Position numbers and translations under genes: made by a program
In this document: positions 8,130-13,686 of the stretch, piece by piece
How positions within the stretch are numbered: the stretch's first letter is position 1
Layout: each line of letters opens with the position of its first letter
Origin: WLND01 sp040398845
GTDB lineage: Bacteria > Actinomycetota > Actinomycetes > S36-B12
Direction: 5' to 3'
DNA: 13,860 nucleotides
NCBI GenBank assembly: GCA_040398845.1
Contig: JBBATH010000028.1
Coordinates: 1 to 13,860 of the forward strand
Notes under the pieces: model-generated
Seen by the model: only the letters and a program-made list of their open reading frames with translations
Told to the model about the DNA's origin: nothing
Databases searched by the model: none

Positions 8130-8171
8130 GGTGATCATCGCATACTTGCGATCATCGTACAAATGCGATCA
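8130..8171. promoter_or_regulatory. Promoter/operator with 17-bp-periodic direct repeats
   Basis: TGCGATCA occurs at 8147-8154 and 8164-8171, and a degenerate copy (GGTGATCA) at 8130-8137, spaced exactly 17 bp apart. On the minus strand TTGTAC (8162-8157) and GATGAT (8139-8134) are 17 bp apart and the GTG start follows after 6 nt. These fit -35/-10 elements and a leaderless start. The repeats overlap the promoter, as expected for an HTH antitoxin operator. Confidence 0.55.
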
Positions 8172-8238
8172 GGGAAAAATCGCCTCGGCACAAAACCACC
8201 GGAGTGGATCGGGCAACGGACCACCAGACACAGGAGTA

Positions 8239-8313
8239 TCAGTGCCCCGCGACGTGCTCCAGCATCTGCTGGACGCACCGCTCCTTCACCTTCGGATCGA
8301 TCTTCCTCGGTAT
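8239..8313 (-). pseudogene. IS3-family OrfA N-terminal scrap
   Basis: The frame encodes PRKIDPKVKERCVQQMLEH and then VAGH before a TGA at 8239. This resembles the first residues of IS3-family OrfA proteins (helix beginning KIDPEVRERAVR). A GAGGAGG ribosome-binding-like sequence precedes it, but the expected start codon is ATA (8313-8311). It looks like the first approximately 24 codons of a transposase gene, with nothing after. It occupies the place where the toxin partner of the Phd-like antitoxin would be expected. Confidence 0.5.
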
Positions 8314-8347
8314 GGTGACATCCTCCTCGACCCACAAGGATGCGGCA

Positions 8348-8626
8348 TCAAACCTGGGGCGCTTCACGCATCGCTGCCGCAAGTGCGTCGAGGTCCTCCA
8401 CGCGACCCTCAGCGACATCCGCCTCGGACTCCGTGAGCTGGCGGATGAGCGCTCCATCTGCGAGTACGGCAATCGTTTCCCGAAGGCAATCAACGTCATC
8501 AGGGGCCAAGTTCACCGCTGAGGCCTGGCCGTGCACGGTCACGGTCACCCGCTCATGCTGGCTATTCACGAGGCTGACGACCTCAGACAGGTGCGCCTTG
8601 ACCTCGGCACGCGGCATCGTTGGCAT
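8348..8626 (-). CDS. Phd/YefM-type antitoxin, apparently orphan
   Basis: The protein has 92 residues from ATG 8626. The N-terminal Phd/YefM fold reads MPRAEVKAHLSEVVSLVNSQ, then HERVTVTVHGQASAVNLAPDD, the region that dimerises and binds DNA. An acidic C-terminal tail (ESEADVAEGRVEDLDAL) is the usual toxin-wrapping segment. These antitoxins normally precede a RelE- or Doc-type toxin. Here the next sequence is an IS3 scrap and then a different TA operon, so no toxin is present. Possible promoter: TTGAAG (8662-8657), 17 bp, CAGACT (8639-8634), then 7 nt to the ATG. There is no ribosome-binding site, consistent with a leaderless transcript. Confidence 0.8.
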   Translation of the reverse strand: MPTMPRAEVKAHLSEVVSLVNSQHERVTVTVHGQASAVNLAPDDVDCLRETIAVLADGALIRQLTESEADVAEGRVEDLDALAAAMREAPQV

Positions 8627-8682
8627 CGTCACAAGTCTGACGAGCCGTGGCGAACACTTCAACGGCCGGGCCGAATGACAAA

Positions 8683-8725
8683 CGCCGACCGCGCAGTCAT
8701 CGAGTTCATGACTGCGCGGTCGGCG
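8683..8725 (-). terminator. Perfect 18-bp hairpin beside repeat C
   Basis: Arms CGCCGACCGCGCAGTCAT and ATGACTGCGCGGTCGGCG are perfectly complementary around a 7-nt loop. It lies 9 nt beyond the tRNA-like segment of copy C, where terminators sit in the other copies. It should insulate the phd-like gene from the operon at 8862-9502. No T-tract follows (minus strand TTTGTCATT). Confidence 0.7.
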
Positions 8726-8734
8726 AACTATCCA

Positions 8735-8852
8735 GTAGCGGGGAGATCACCGGGTTGCGTGCCCTGCAAGCTACCCTCACAAACAGCCACTTCTGCACCC
8801 CCCTCTGCACCCCCCTGGGGGTGCAAGCCTGCACCCCCCTCGCACACTTTCG
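8735..8852 (-). repeat. Composite repeat C, with 16-nt deletion in the tRNA-like part
   Basis: The tRNA-like segment is 41 nt (8735-8775) instead of 57. The missing piece corresponds to the T-arm. The flanks (GTAGCGGGGAGA, GGGTTGCG, GCTACC on the plus strand) are retained. The C-rich block at 8776-8852 is 77 nt and differs from copy A at about two positions. This near-identity implies recent duplication or gene conversion of the block. It ends 9 nt before the stop of the HTH antitoxin. Confidence 0.85.
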
Positions 8853-8861
8853 CGGCGAGGA

Positions 8862-9155
8862 TCAAGCGACTGCCTTGGGCTTGAGCTCGACCGTCAGCGT
8901 GGAGTCGAACGCGTTAGCGATGCGCTCGAGGATCGGCAGGGTCGGCGTTGTGCCGCCTGCCTCGAAGCGGGCGATGGCAGGCTGGGTCATGCCGGTGCGC
9001 TTGGCCAGGTCGCGCTGGCTCCAGCCGCGCTCCTCACGTAGCCCACGAACCTGCTCCCCTAGGTCGAACGCGAGCTTGGCCGCGGCGTAAGAGGCCTCGA
9101 CTGCCGAGTCACCCGCGCGCGCGGCCTTCAAGTCGTCCCACGATGACCGTGCCAT
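8862..9155 (-). CDS. HTH (Xre-type) antitoxin of second RelE/HigB-like module
   Basis: The protein has 97 residues from ATG 9155. The toxin stop and this ATG share an A (TGATG), and GAGGAGGAG lies just upstream, so translation is coupled and the start is firm. The HTH reads ERGWSQRDLAKRTGMTQPAI, then ARFEAGGTTP, and the tail reads LERIANAFDSTLTVEL. It should bind and inhibit the Gp49-like toxin and repress the promoter at 9503-9530. It is a paralogue in type of the 7469-7789 antitoxin, but sequence similarity is limited to the HTH pattern. Composite repeat C follows its stop. Confidence 0.88.
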   Translation of the reverse strand: MARSSWDDLKAARAGDSAVEASYAAAKLAFDLGEQVRGLREERGWSQRDLAKRTGMTQPAIARFEAGGTTPTLPILERIANAFDSTLTVELKPKAVA

Positions 9156-9502
9156 CACTCCTCCTCTTCCACATAGTGCTCTTCTCGCATACAAGCGAGC
9201 ATCGCCTTCTTCGCCCGCGCCACCTGCGCGCGATCCCTGTCCTTGGTCTTCGCAAAGACCGTAAGCAGGATGATGCGTCGCCCGGTGGCGATCCAGTAGG
9301 TGATCCGGTTTGCCTGTCGGCCGAGGTCGAACCGAAGCTCCCGCAACTTGCCGTCCAGCTGCTTGGTGTACGGCTCGGAGAGCAGGACTCCTCGCTCGGC
9401 CAGGAGATCGACGTAGAACGCCGCATGACCGAACTCGCTGCCCGCGAGCCCTTCGAGCCAGTCCCGGACCTCCGGCTCAGGTTCAACCGAACCCCACGAC
9501 AT
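9155..9502 (-). CDS. RelE/HigB-like toxin (phage-derived Gp49-like family), second copy
   Basis: The protein has 115 residues from ATG 9502. The pattern matches the Gp49-like RelE superfamily: EVRDWLEGLAGSEFGHAAFY, then VDLLAERGVLL, then KLRELRFDLGRQANRITYW, a strand (RRIILLTVFAKTKDR) and an Arg/Lys-rich helix. The tail is highly acidic (REEHYVEEEE), partly because it encodes the GAGGAG ribosome-binding site of the next gene. The ATG follows a TACCAT hexamer by 7 nt with no ribosome-binding site, so a leaderless transcript is likely. Upstream in-frame codons would extend into the operator and are not favoured. Confidence 0.86.
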   Translation of the reverse strand: MSWGSVEPEPEVRDWLEGLAGSEFGHAAFYVDLLAERGVLLSEPYTKQLDGKLRELRFDLGRQANRITYWIATGRRIILLTVFAKTKDRDRAQVARAKKAMLACMREEHYVEEEE

Positions 9503-9512
9503 ACCAGCGATG

Positions 9513-9529
9513 GTATCACTGTTAGATAC
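9513..9529. promoter_or_regulatory. Inverted-repeat operator of the second RelE-like module
   Basis: GTATC (9513-9517) and GATAC (9525-9529) form an inverted repeat with a 7-nt spacer, immediately upstream of the toxin start and overlapping a TACCAT -10-like hexamer. It is a likely HTH-antitoxin operator. The rest of the gap to the IS end (9530-9719) has no gene I recognise. Confidence 0.5.
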
Positions 9530-9719
9530 TGCCGAGCCCATACTCCGCGAGTCAGCCGAACTCGGGGCCGTCCCCTCAGCGCGCGGTGCACTCCGTTGTC
9601 GATGTGCGGAGCGCATGCGGATCGCTCACGAGCGACTCATCGGCGCGAGCTCGTTCCACTCGGGCGAGCCCTGGAGCACGACGTCGACTATCTCGTCTGG
9701 CCGCGCCAGGTCTACGTGT

Positions 9720-9743
9720 GCGCACTGTTGCGTTACGCGATCG
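9720..9743 (+). repeat. IS6 terminal inverted repeat, transposase 3' side
   Basis: This 24-nt end matches the opposite end at about 17 positions, including the continuous core GCACTGTTGC and the terminal GATCG. It is the more diverged of the two ends. Confidence 0.65.
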
Positions 9744-9779
9744 TAGGGCGTGCGGGATCTTGGGCGGAGGTTTAACTAT

Positions 9780-10514
9780 TCAGATCGCGGGTTGGAGTTC
9801 GTCGAAGGCAGCCGCCAGCCGGAACACCGGCGAGGCTTCGACACCAAGCTCGTAGTGACCGCGGCGGACGTTCTGGACGAAGGCGCGCCCTCGGATCACG
9901 ACGCTCGCCGCTCGGTCGGTTTTGAGTCCGCGCATCGGTCGCAGCCGGGCCTTCAATCTGCCGTAGCCTGCCTCGCACCGGTTGTTCTCGTACTGACCGG
10001 TGTCGTGGAACGCCGCCGGGATCAGGTCCGGGGTCACGTTCGCTAGAGCCGCCGGGCGATCGGTGATGACCTCCGTCGGGATGCGACGCGCCAACACAGA
10101 CGTCGCGATGAACGTGCGTGCCGGGGCGATATCCCTGTGCTTGGAGACGAACACGTCAATGACCTGGCCGTGCTGGTCGATCGCACGGTACACGTATCGC
10201 CAGATGCCGTTGACCTTCACGTCGGTCTCATCGACGAACCACCGGTCACCGACGGCGTTTCGGCACGGGCGGGCCGCGTCGATCAACAGCGGCGTGAACC
10301 GCTGCACCCACCGGAACAAAGTCACGCGGTCCACGTCGATACCGCGCTCGGCGAGGATCTCCTCCAGGTCCCGGTAGGACAGGCCGTAGCGCAGGTACCA
10401 GCGGACCGCCCGCAGGATCACCTCAGGAGGGAAACGGAACCCGGTGAAGGCTGACGGGACCTGCACGAGCGGCCCGGCGCGGCGGTTGCGTCTGATCACG
10501 TCACCCTGCCGCAT
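9780..10514 (-). CDS. IS6-family DDE transposase
   Basis: This 244-residue protein is full length for the family. The N-terminal region reads FRFPPEVILRAVRWYLRYGL, then SYRDLEEILAERGIDVDR, the HTH-bearing segment of IS6 transposases. The catalytic triad is visible: D95 in WFVDETDVKV, D152 in VITDRPAAL and E181 in NNRCEAGYGRLKARLRPMRG. It catalyses replicative transposition that forms cointegrates. The frame is intact with ATG at 10514, 6 nt inside the terminal repeat, so the element may be active. The D-E spacing is shorter than in IS26, as in the subgroup I associate with actinobacteria. That subgroup call is from memory. Confidence 0.93.
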   Translation of the reverse strand: MRQGDVIRRNRRAGPLVQVPSAFTGFRFPPEVILRAVRWYLRYGLSYRDLEEILAERGIDVDRVTLFRWVQRFTPLLIDAARPCRNAVGDRWFVDETDVKVNGIWRYVYRAIDQHGQVIDVFVSKHRDIAPARTFIATSVLARRIPTEVITDRPAALANVTPDLIPAAFHDTGQYENNRCEAGYGRLKARLRPMRGLKTDRAASVVIRGRAFVQNVRRGHYELGVEASPVFRLAAAFDELQPAI

Positions 10515-10519
10515 GACGG

Positions 10520-10543
10520 CGATCCATCAAAGCAACAGTGCCC
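10520..10543 (-). repeat. IS6 terminal inverted repeat, transposase 5' side
   Basis: Read on the minus strand it starts GGGCACTGTTGCTTTGATGG and continues ATCG. It directly precedes the transposase ATG and probably carries its promoter. Confidence 0.7.
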
Positions 10544-10553
10544 GCGTAACGAG

Positions 10554-11513
10554 TCATGGCTGCCACGTTCTCGACATTGGATCCCAGACCGATCGGGCTG
10601 TCAGCTCACCGAGTAGTGGATCGACGAAGTCTGACACTGCGCGCAGCACGTCGGCGAACGACTCGGGCAGCCCATCGACGACGTCGGGGCGCCGGCGCCA
10701 CGCGACCCACTTTGCCTGCGCAATTTTGGGATAGTCCGGCAAGAGGGCTGCGATGAGGACAACTTCGGTGCCGCGATGCGCAGCGACGGCGGTGCAGGCT
10801 CCAGCGAGTTCGTCGGAGTCAAACGCGTGGCGCGAGGACAGGACGTGGATGTCGGCCCAGTCGCGCCATCGGGTGTTGGCCACACCACGTTGCATTGCGG
10901 TGACCGCCTTCTCCGCAATGACGGCTGCCATCGGGTAGCCGAGCAGGGTGACGTCGTCTGCGAGCAGTACGGGCACGGTGATGCGCTGCGGCATGGGATG
11001 CACTGGATCTCCGACGTTGACGTCGATGCCGATGCGCACGTACACAGTGGCCAGTGCGTAGTTGAGGTTGACGCGAATGCCCGAGTATTCGGCCTCGTTA
11101 CGGATGACCTCGGACGTAACCGAGGCGACGTCCAGCGCGAGGCCGTCCGCCACGTCGATGCTTGCGATGCTTCCGATCTTCGCCTCGACGTTCGCACGGT
11201 CGTTGTCGAGATCGAGCGCCAGAGGGTCCGCGTCGCGGGTGGGTCGACGAGCGTCAAACGCGGCCAGGAGCACTCCACCCTTGAGCACGAACGCATCGCG
11301 ATCATCGAAGGCAAAGCCTGCGTAGGAAGCCCTCCAGTGCGTAGAGCGCCGCGAGTTGCTCGAAGCCCTGTCCCGTTGCACGGGCGATCGACTGCAGGGC
11401 GACGTACTGCTCGCCGCCGGACTCACTGCGGGATCGGCGGCATGCATGGCCCTGACTGCTTCCCTGATCGCCATTTCTACGGAGCGGGGATTCTTGTAGG
11501 GCTCAGGACTCAC
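10554..11513 (-). CDS. abiEii: AbiEii-like nucleotidyltransferase toxin with internally scrambled frame
   Basis: The frame is open for 319 residues from GTG 11513, which overlaps the antitoxin stop (GTGA). The nucleotidyltransferase core reads FVLKGGVLLAAF, then RRPTRDADPLALDL. It contains the GG and TRDAD motifs of type IV AbiEii/MenT toxins, which transfer NMPs to tRNA or other targets. Conserved AEKAVTAMQRG and RWRDWADIHVL follow. Residues about 32-70 (SPAASSTSPCSRS and onward) do not look like protein. The same DNA in another frame encodes SGGEQYVALQSIARATG, then QGFEQLAALYALEGFLRRL, the expected helical region. A 1-nt loss at about 11424-11428 and a 1-nt gain at about 11310-11316 explain this. 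The toxin may be inactive or altered. The IS6 end is 10 nt beyond its stop. Confidence 0.8.
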   Translation of the reverse strand: MSPEPYKNPRSVEMAIREAVRAMHAADPAVSPAASSTSPCSRSPVQRDRASSNSRRSTHWRASYAGFAFDDRDAFVLKGGVLLAAFDARRPTRDADPLALDLDNDRANVEAKIGSIASIDVADGLALDVASVTSEVIRNEAEYSGIRVNLNYALATVYVRIGIDVNVGDPVHPMPQRITVPVLLADDVTLLGYPMAAVIAEKAVTAMQRGVANTRWRDWADIHVLSSRHAFDSDELAGACTAVAAHRGTEVVLIAALLPDYPKIAQAKWVAWRRRPDVVDGLPESFADVLRAVSDFVDPLLGELTARSVWDPMSRTWQP

Positions 11514-12523
11514 GGCGCCGCCTTCCCCGTGAGCGCTTCGCGTCGAGATTCGATGACGACCGCGGACGCATACCGCGAAGCAGTAGCGAAGGCCTCGAGG
11601 TTCGGCGCCAGCCGCTCGACCACCTTCTGCCAGTCCTCGGCGATGCCTTCATGCTGTTCCTGGAGCGCGCGCAGGGAATCAACCTGAGGTCGAAGCGCCT
11701 TCGCAATCGCGTCCGCCTGGGCTGCGAACTGGGTGAAGTCCGGTATGTCGATCTGCATGGTCGCGACCAGTTCCTGCGCTCGCCGTGCTTGATCGGCCAG
11801 ATCCTGGAAGTAATGCGCTGCGATCGGACGGGCCAGCGACTCGATCCCGGCGAATCGCTTGGCCATGGCCTCAGGATCGAGGCCTGCTAGGCGAAGCAGT
11901 CGATCAAGCAGCGCCTGACCGTCGCCCGCCGGGCAGCCATTGCGGGCAGCAAGCGGGGCGAGCCGGTGCGCGAGACTTGCCAGGTCGACGCTCCCGTTTC
12001 GCATCGCATCACCCAGTGCCTTCGCGACGAGTGACAGATCGATGCGGTCGGCTACGAGGTCGGCAATCGTGCGCTCGACTGTTGTCGCGGGCAGTCCATG
12101 ACGAATGGTGACGTCGGCGGTCGCGACGGGGTACGTGGAAATGCGCACTCCATCACGTTGAGTCTGTCGGCGCACTGACGACGTGAACTCGTATCGGTCT
12201 GCTCGCAGGTCCCCGATGCCATGGAGCCACGCAGCCGACGCCCCGGATACGACGGCATCGCCAGCCAGAGCCTGCAGGCGCGCACTCACATCGACCTTCG
12301 GCACGATCGCCAGCCAGGCAGACCGCAGGCCTTCGAACTCATCCCCAGCCGCTCCCGCATCGCGGTACACCCCATGGAGTACCCGCTCGAGCAGTCCGGA
12401 CTCGGCCAGACGCGACAGATCCAGGCGGCTCACCCCGCGGCAAGCAGCTTGTGATGACGTGAACAGGCCCCACTGGGCAGACGACAGACCCGCCAGCACC
12501 CCCAGCGCCTGTCGCATATCCAT
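11510..12523 (-). CDS. abiEi: AbiEi-family antitoxin with long C-terminal helical extension
   Basis: The protein has 337 residues from ATG 12523. The N-terminus is the AbiEi winged helix (QWGLFTSSQAACRGVSRLDL, then SRLAESGLLERVLHGVYRD). A central AbiEi region follows (VVSGASAAWLHGIGDL, then ATTVERTIADLVADRIDL). The last approximately 120 residues are Gln/Ala/Leu-rich helix (QARRAQELVATMQ, SLRALQEQHEGIAEDWQKVV), likely coiled coil, an extension beyond the minimal antitoxin. Type IV antitoxins repress the operon and counter the AbiEii nucleotidyltransferase without binding it. The start is supported by a strong promoter with 6 nt between -10 and ATG. The stop overlaps the toxin start by 4 nt. 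Confidence 0.87.
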   Translation of the reverse strand: MDMRQALGVLAGLSSAQWGLFTSSQAACRGVSRLDLSRLAESGLLERVLHGVYRDAGAAGDEFEGLRSAWLAIVPKVDVSARLQALAGDAVVSGASAAWLHGIGDLRADRYEFTSSVRRQTQRDGVRISTYPVATADVTIRHGLPATTVERTIADLVADRIDLSLVAKALGDAMRNGSVDLASLAHRLAPLAARNGCPAGDGQALLDRLLRLAGLDPEAMAKRFAGIESLARPIAAHYFQDLADQARRAQELVATMQIDIPDFTQFAAQADAIAKALRPQVDSLRALQEQHEGIAEDWQKVVERLAPNLEAFATASRYASAVVIESRREALTGKAAP

Positions 12524-12529
12524 ACTTAG

Positions 12530-12558
12530 ATTGTACCTAGCCGATCGATATTTTCCAA
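12530..12558 (-). promoter_or_regulatory. Leaderless promoter of the AbiE operon
   Basis: TTGGAA (12558-12553), a 17-bp spacer and TACAAT (12535-12530) form a near-consensus housekeeping promoter. Only six bases (CTAAGT) separate the -10 from the ATG at 12523, and there is no Shine-Dalgarno sequence. Transcription should begin at or next to the start codon. Confidence 0.75.
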
Positions 12559-12784
12559 GGATACGTTCGATTCGGCTGCCTATGTGGCGAAGTTGCCCTT
12601 CCCTCGAAGAGACCTTTCGAGGTACCGAGGCCACTCACACCGTTGACGGAAGTGACCCGCTCTCCCACGCTTCAAGGAGTCGACGCCCATCCATGACGAG
12701 CACAAGTGGACGCGTTCGACGCTGTCCACACATCGCAAATGCATAACCGATTACCCCCTTCGAGAGGGGACGTGAAACCGGGAC

Positions 12785-12830
12785 GAAATGGAATAAGGCC
12801 CCCCGGTGGGGAGGCCTTGTTCCAAATTTC
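12785..12830 (-). terminator. Long imperfect hairpin beside tRNA-like core E
   Basis: The core arms AAGGCC and GGCCTT enclose CCCCGGTGGGGA, a terminator-like stem. Complementarity extends outward (GAAATGGAAT with GTTCCAAATTTC), so the whole inverted repeat is about 46 nt. It abuts the GTAGCGGGGACAG core at 12831. Confidence 0.65.
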
Positions 12831-12843
12831 GTAGCGGGGACAG
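12831..12843 (-). repeat. 13-nt tRNA-fMet 3'-end core (copy E)
   Basis: GTAGCGGGGACAG is, as I recall the gene, the exact complement of the last 13 nt of an actinobacterial initiator tRNA (CTGTCCCCGCTAC). Upstream tRNA sequence is absent, and the similarity stops sharply at 12843. This is what an att-site remnant would look like. The following stretch to 13045 has no gene or RNA I can support. Confidence 0.6.
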
Positions 12844-13045
12844 CCCCACCACGGCCTCCCGGCCGCTGCGTCCGACTCGTTCTGTGAGCGACATACGTTT
12901 CGATCCCTTCATGTGATCCCACCGGCAAACTCATTGCTTTTCACCCTACGAGTCAGGTCTGACATTCCCACTCGCGCGGACCCTCGGGGAGCAACCTCAC
13001 TGCAGACCGGGCGCTGGACCGTATCTGCTGCGGACCGCCTTCAGG

Positions 13046-13357
13046 TCATGCCGCAGTGCCCGTCCAGGGCCTGATCTTCGTCAGCTCGGGTGCGAGCTCA
13101 CGTCGGGCGACCTCGATGTCGTACGCAGCCTGCGCGCGCAGCCAGTACCCGTCGGAGAGCCCGAAGAACCGGCAGAGCCGCAAGTCGGTATCCGCAGTCA
13201 CCGAGCGCCTGCCGCGGACGATGTCGCCGATGCGAGGAGCCGGTACGCCGATCTCCTTGGCCAGGCGATACCGGGTCAAGCCCATAGGCGACATGAACTC
13301 CTCCCACAGCAACTCCCCCGGCGTCACCGGATCCAGCAGCACTGCACTCTTCGCCAT
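13046..13357 (-). CDS. higA: HigA antitoxin
   Basis: The protein has 103 residues and the VapI/HigA pattern: TPGELLWEEFMSPMGLTRYR, then LAKEIGVPAPRIGDIVRGRR, TADTDLRLCRFFGLSDGYWL, and RAQAAYDIEVARREL. The helix-turn-helix is the RLAKEIGVPAPRIGDIVRG segment. It neutralises HigB and represses the operon through the palindrome at 13654-13686. Two adjacent ATG codons (13360, 13357) follow AGGGAG. The second has the better spacing. It lies 16 nt after higB. Unlike the Gp49-like modules, it has no composite repeat directly behind its stop; core E is about 200 nt away. Confidence 0.9.
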   Translation of the reverse strand: MAKSAVLLDPVTPGELLWEEFMSPMGLTRYRLAKEIGVPAPRIGDIVRGRRSVTADTDLRLCRFFGLSDGYWLRAQAAYDIEVARRELAPELTKIRPWTGTAA

Positions 13358-13373
13358 CATTCACTCCCTGCCC

Positions 13374-13652
13374 TCAGTGGTAGTCCACGATCTCAACGTC
13401 AGCCGGCCCCGCCTCTGTCCAACGGAAGCACACCCGCCACTGGTCATTGATGCGGATGCTCATCTGACCCTTGCGATCGCCTTTCAATGCCTCGAGCCGA
13501 TTGCCCGGAGGAACCCTGAGGTCATCCAGCCGACCAGCGATCTCCAGCTGCCTGAGCTTCCTTCGCGCGACCGACTCCACCGAGGCAAGCCGGCGCACCC
13601 GCCGACCAGTAGCCAAGTGCTCGGTCTCTTTGTCGGCGAACGAGACGATCAC
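13374..13652 (-). CDS. higB: HigB toxin (RelE superfamily mRNA interferase)
   Basis: From GTG 13652 the protein is 92 residues and starts with the canonical HigB N-terminus (MIVSFADKETEHLATGRRVR). It continues with ARRKLRQLEIAGRLDDLRVP and PGNRLEALKGDR. The catalytic C-terminal part reads GQMSIRINDQWRVCFRW, then VEIVDYH, including the Arg and terminal Tyr-His positions expected of HigB. HigB cleaves mRNA on the ribosome. An upstream TTG (13688) would add 12 residues encoded by the operator palindrome and is rejected. The GTG lies 6 nt after TACTAT and has no ribosome-binding site, so the transcript is probably leaderless. Confidence 0.9.
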   Translation of the reverse strand: MIVSFADKETEHLATGRRVRRLASVESVARRKLRQLEIAGRLDDLRVPPGNRLEALKGDRKGQMSIRINDQWRVCFRWTEAGPADVEIVDYH

Positions 13653-13653
13653 C

Positions 13654-13686
13654 GCCCGATAGTAACGTTGATCGTTACTATCGGGC
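13654..13686. promoter_or_regulatory. HigA operator, 14-bp perfect palindrome overlapping the promoter
   Basis: GCCCGATAGTAACG and CGTTACTATCGGGC are perfect 14-bp arms with a 5-nt spacer, ending one base from the higB GTG. On the minus strand TTGCCC (13688-13683), an 18-bp spacer and TACTAT (13664-13659) lie within it, so repressor binding would occlude both promoter elements. Confidence 0.75.

Larger units (their letters stand above)
9720..10543 (-). mobile_element. IS6-family insertion sequence
   Basis: The element is about 824 bp and contains a complete transposase gene. Terminal inverted repeats are visible: GCGCACTGTTGCGTTACGCG at 9720 on the plus strand and GGGCACTGTTGCTTTGATGG read from 10543 on the minus strand. 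They share the core GCACTGTTGC, which is characteristic of IS6 ends. The 8-nt flanks (CTACGTGT and GCGTAACG) do not match, so no target-site duplication is seen. The right end lies 10 nt from the stop codon of the AbiEii-like gene. Confidence 0.8.

Noticed and set aside
7200..8162. 320-codon open frame across both genes of the RelE-like module
   Set aside because: It is a GC-driven shadow; both real genes have recognisable families in other frames.
59..8852. Integron attC sites
   Set aside because: The expected GTTRRRY/RYYYAAC core pairs and the L/R box arrangement are not seen, and no integrase is present. The cassette-like layout is kept only as an analogy.
10776..11687. 303-codon plus-strand frame antisense to AbiEii
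   Set aside because: It is opposite a gene with clear nucleotidyltransferase motifs and is a shadow of its codon bias.
12635..12934. 99-codon minus-strand frame between AbiE and higBA
   Set aside because: It runs through the terminator hairpin and tRNA-like core, has no family signature and no ribosome-binding site.
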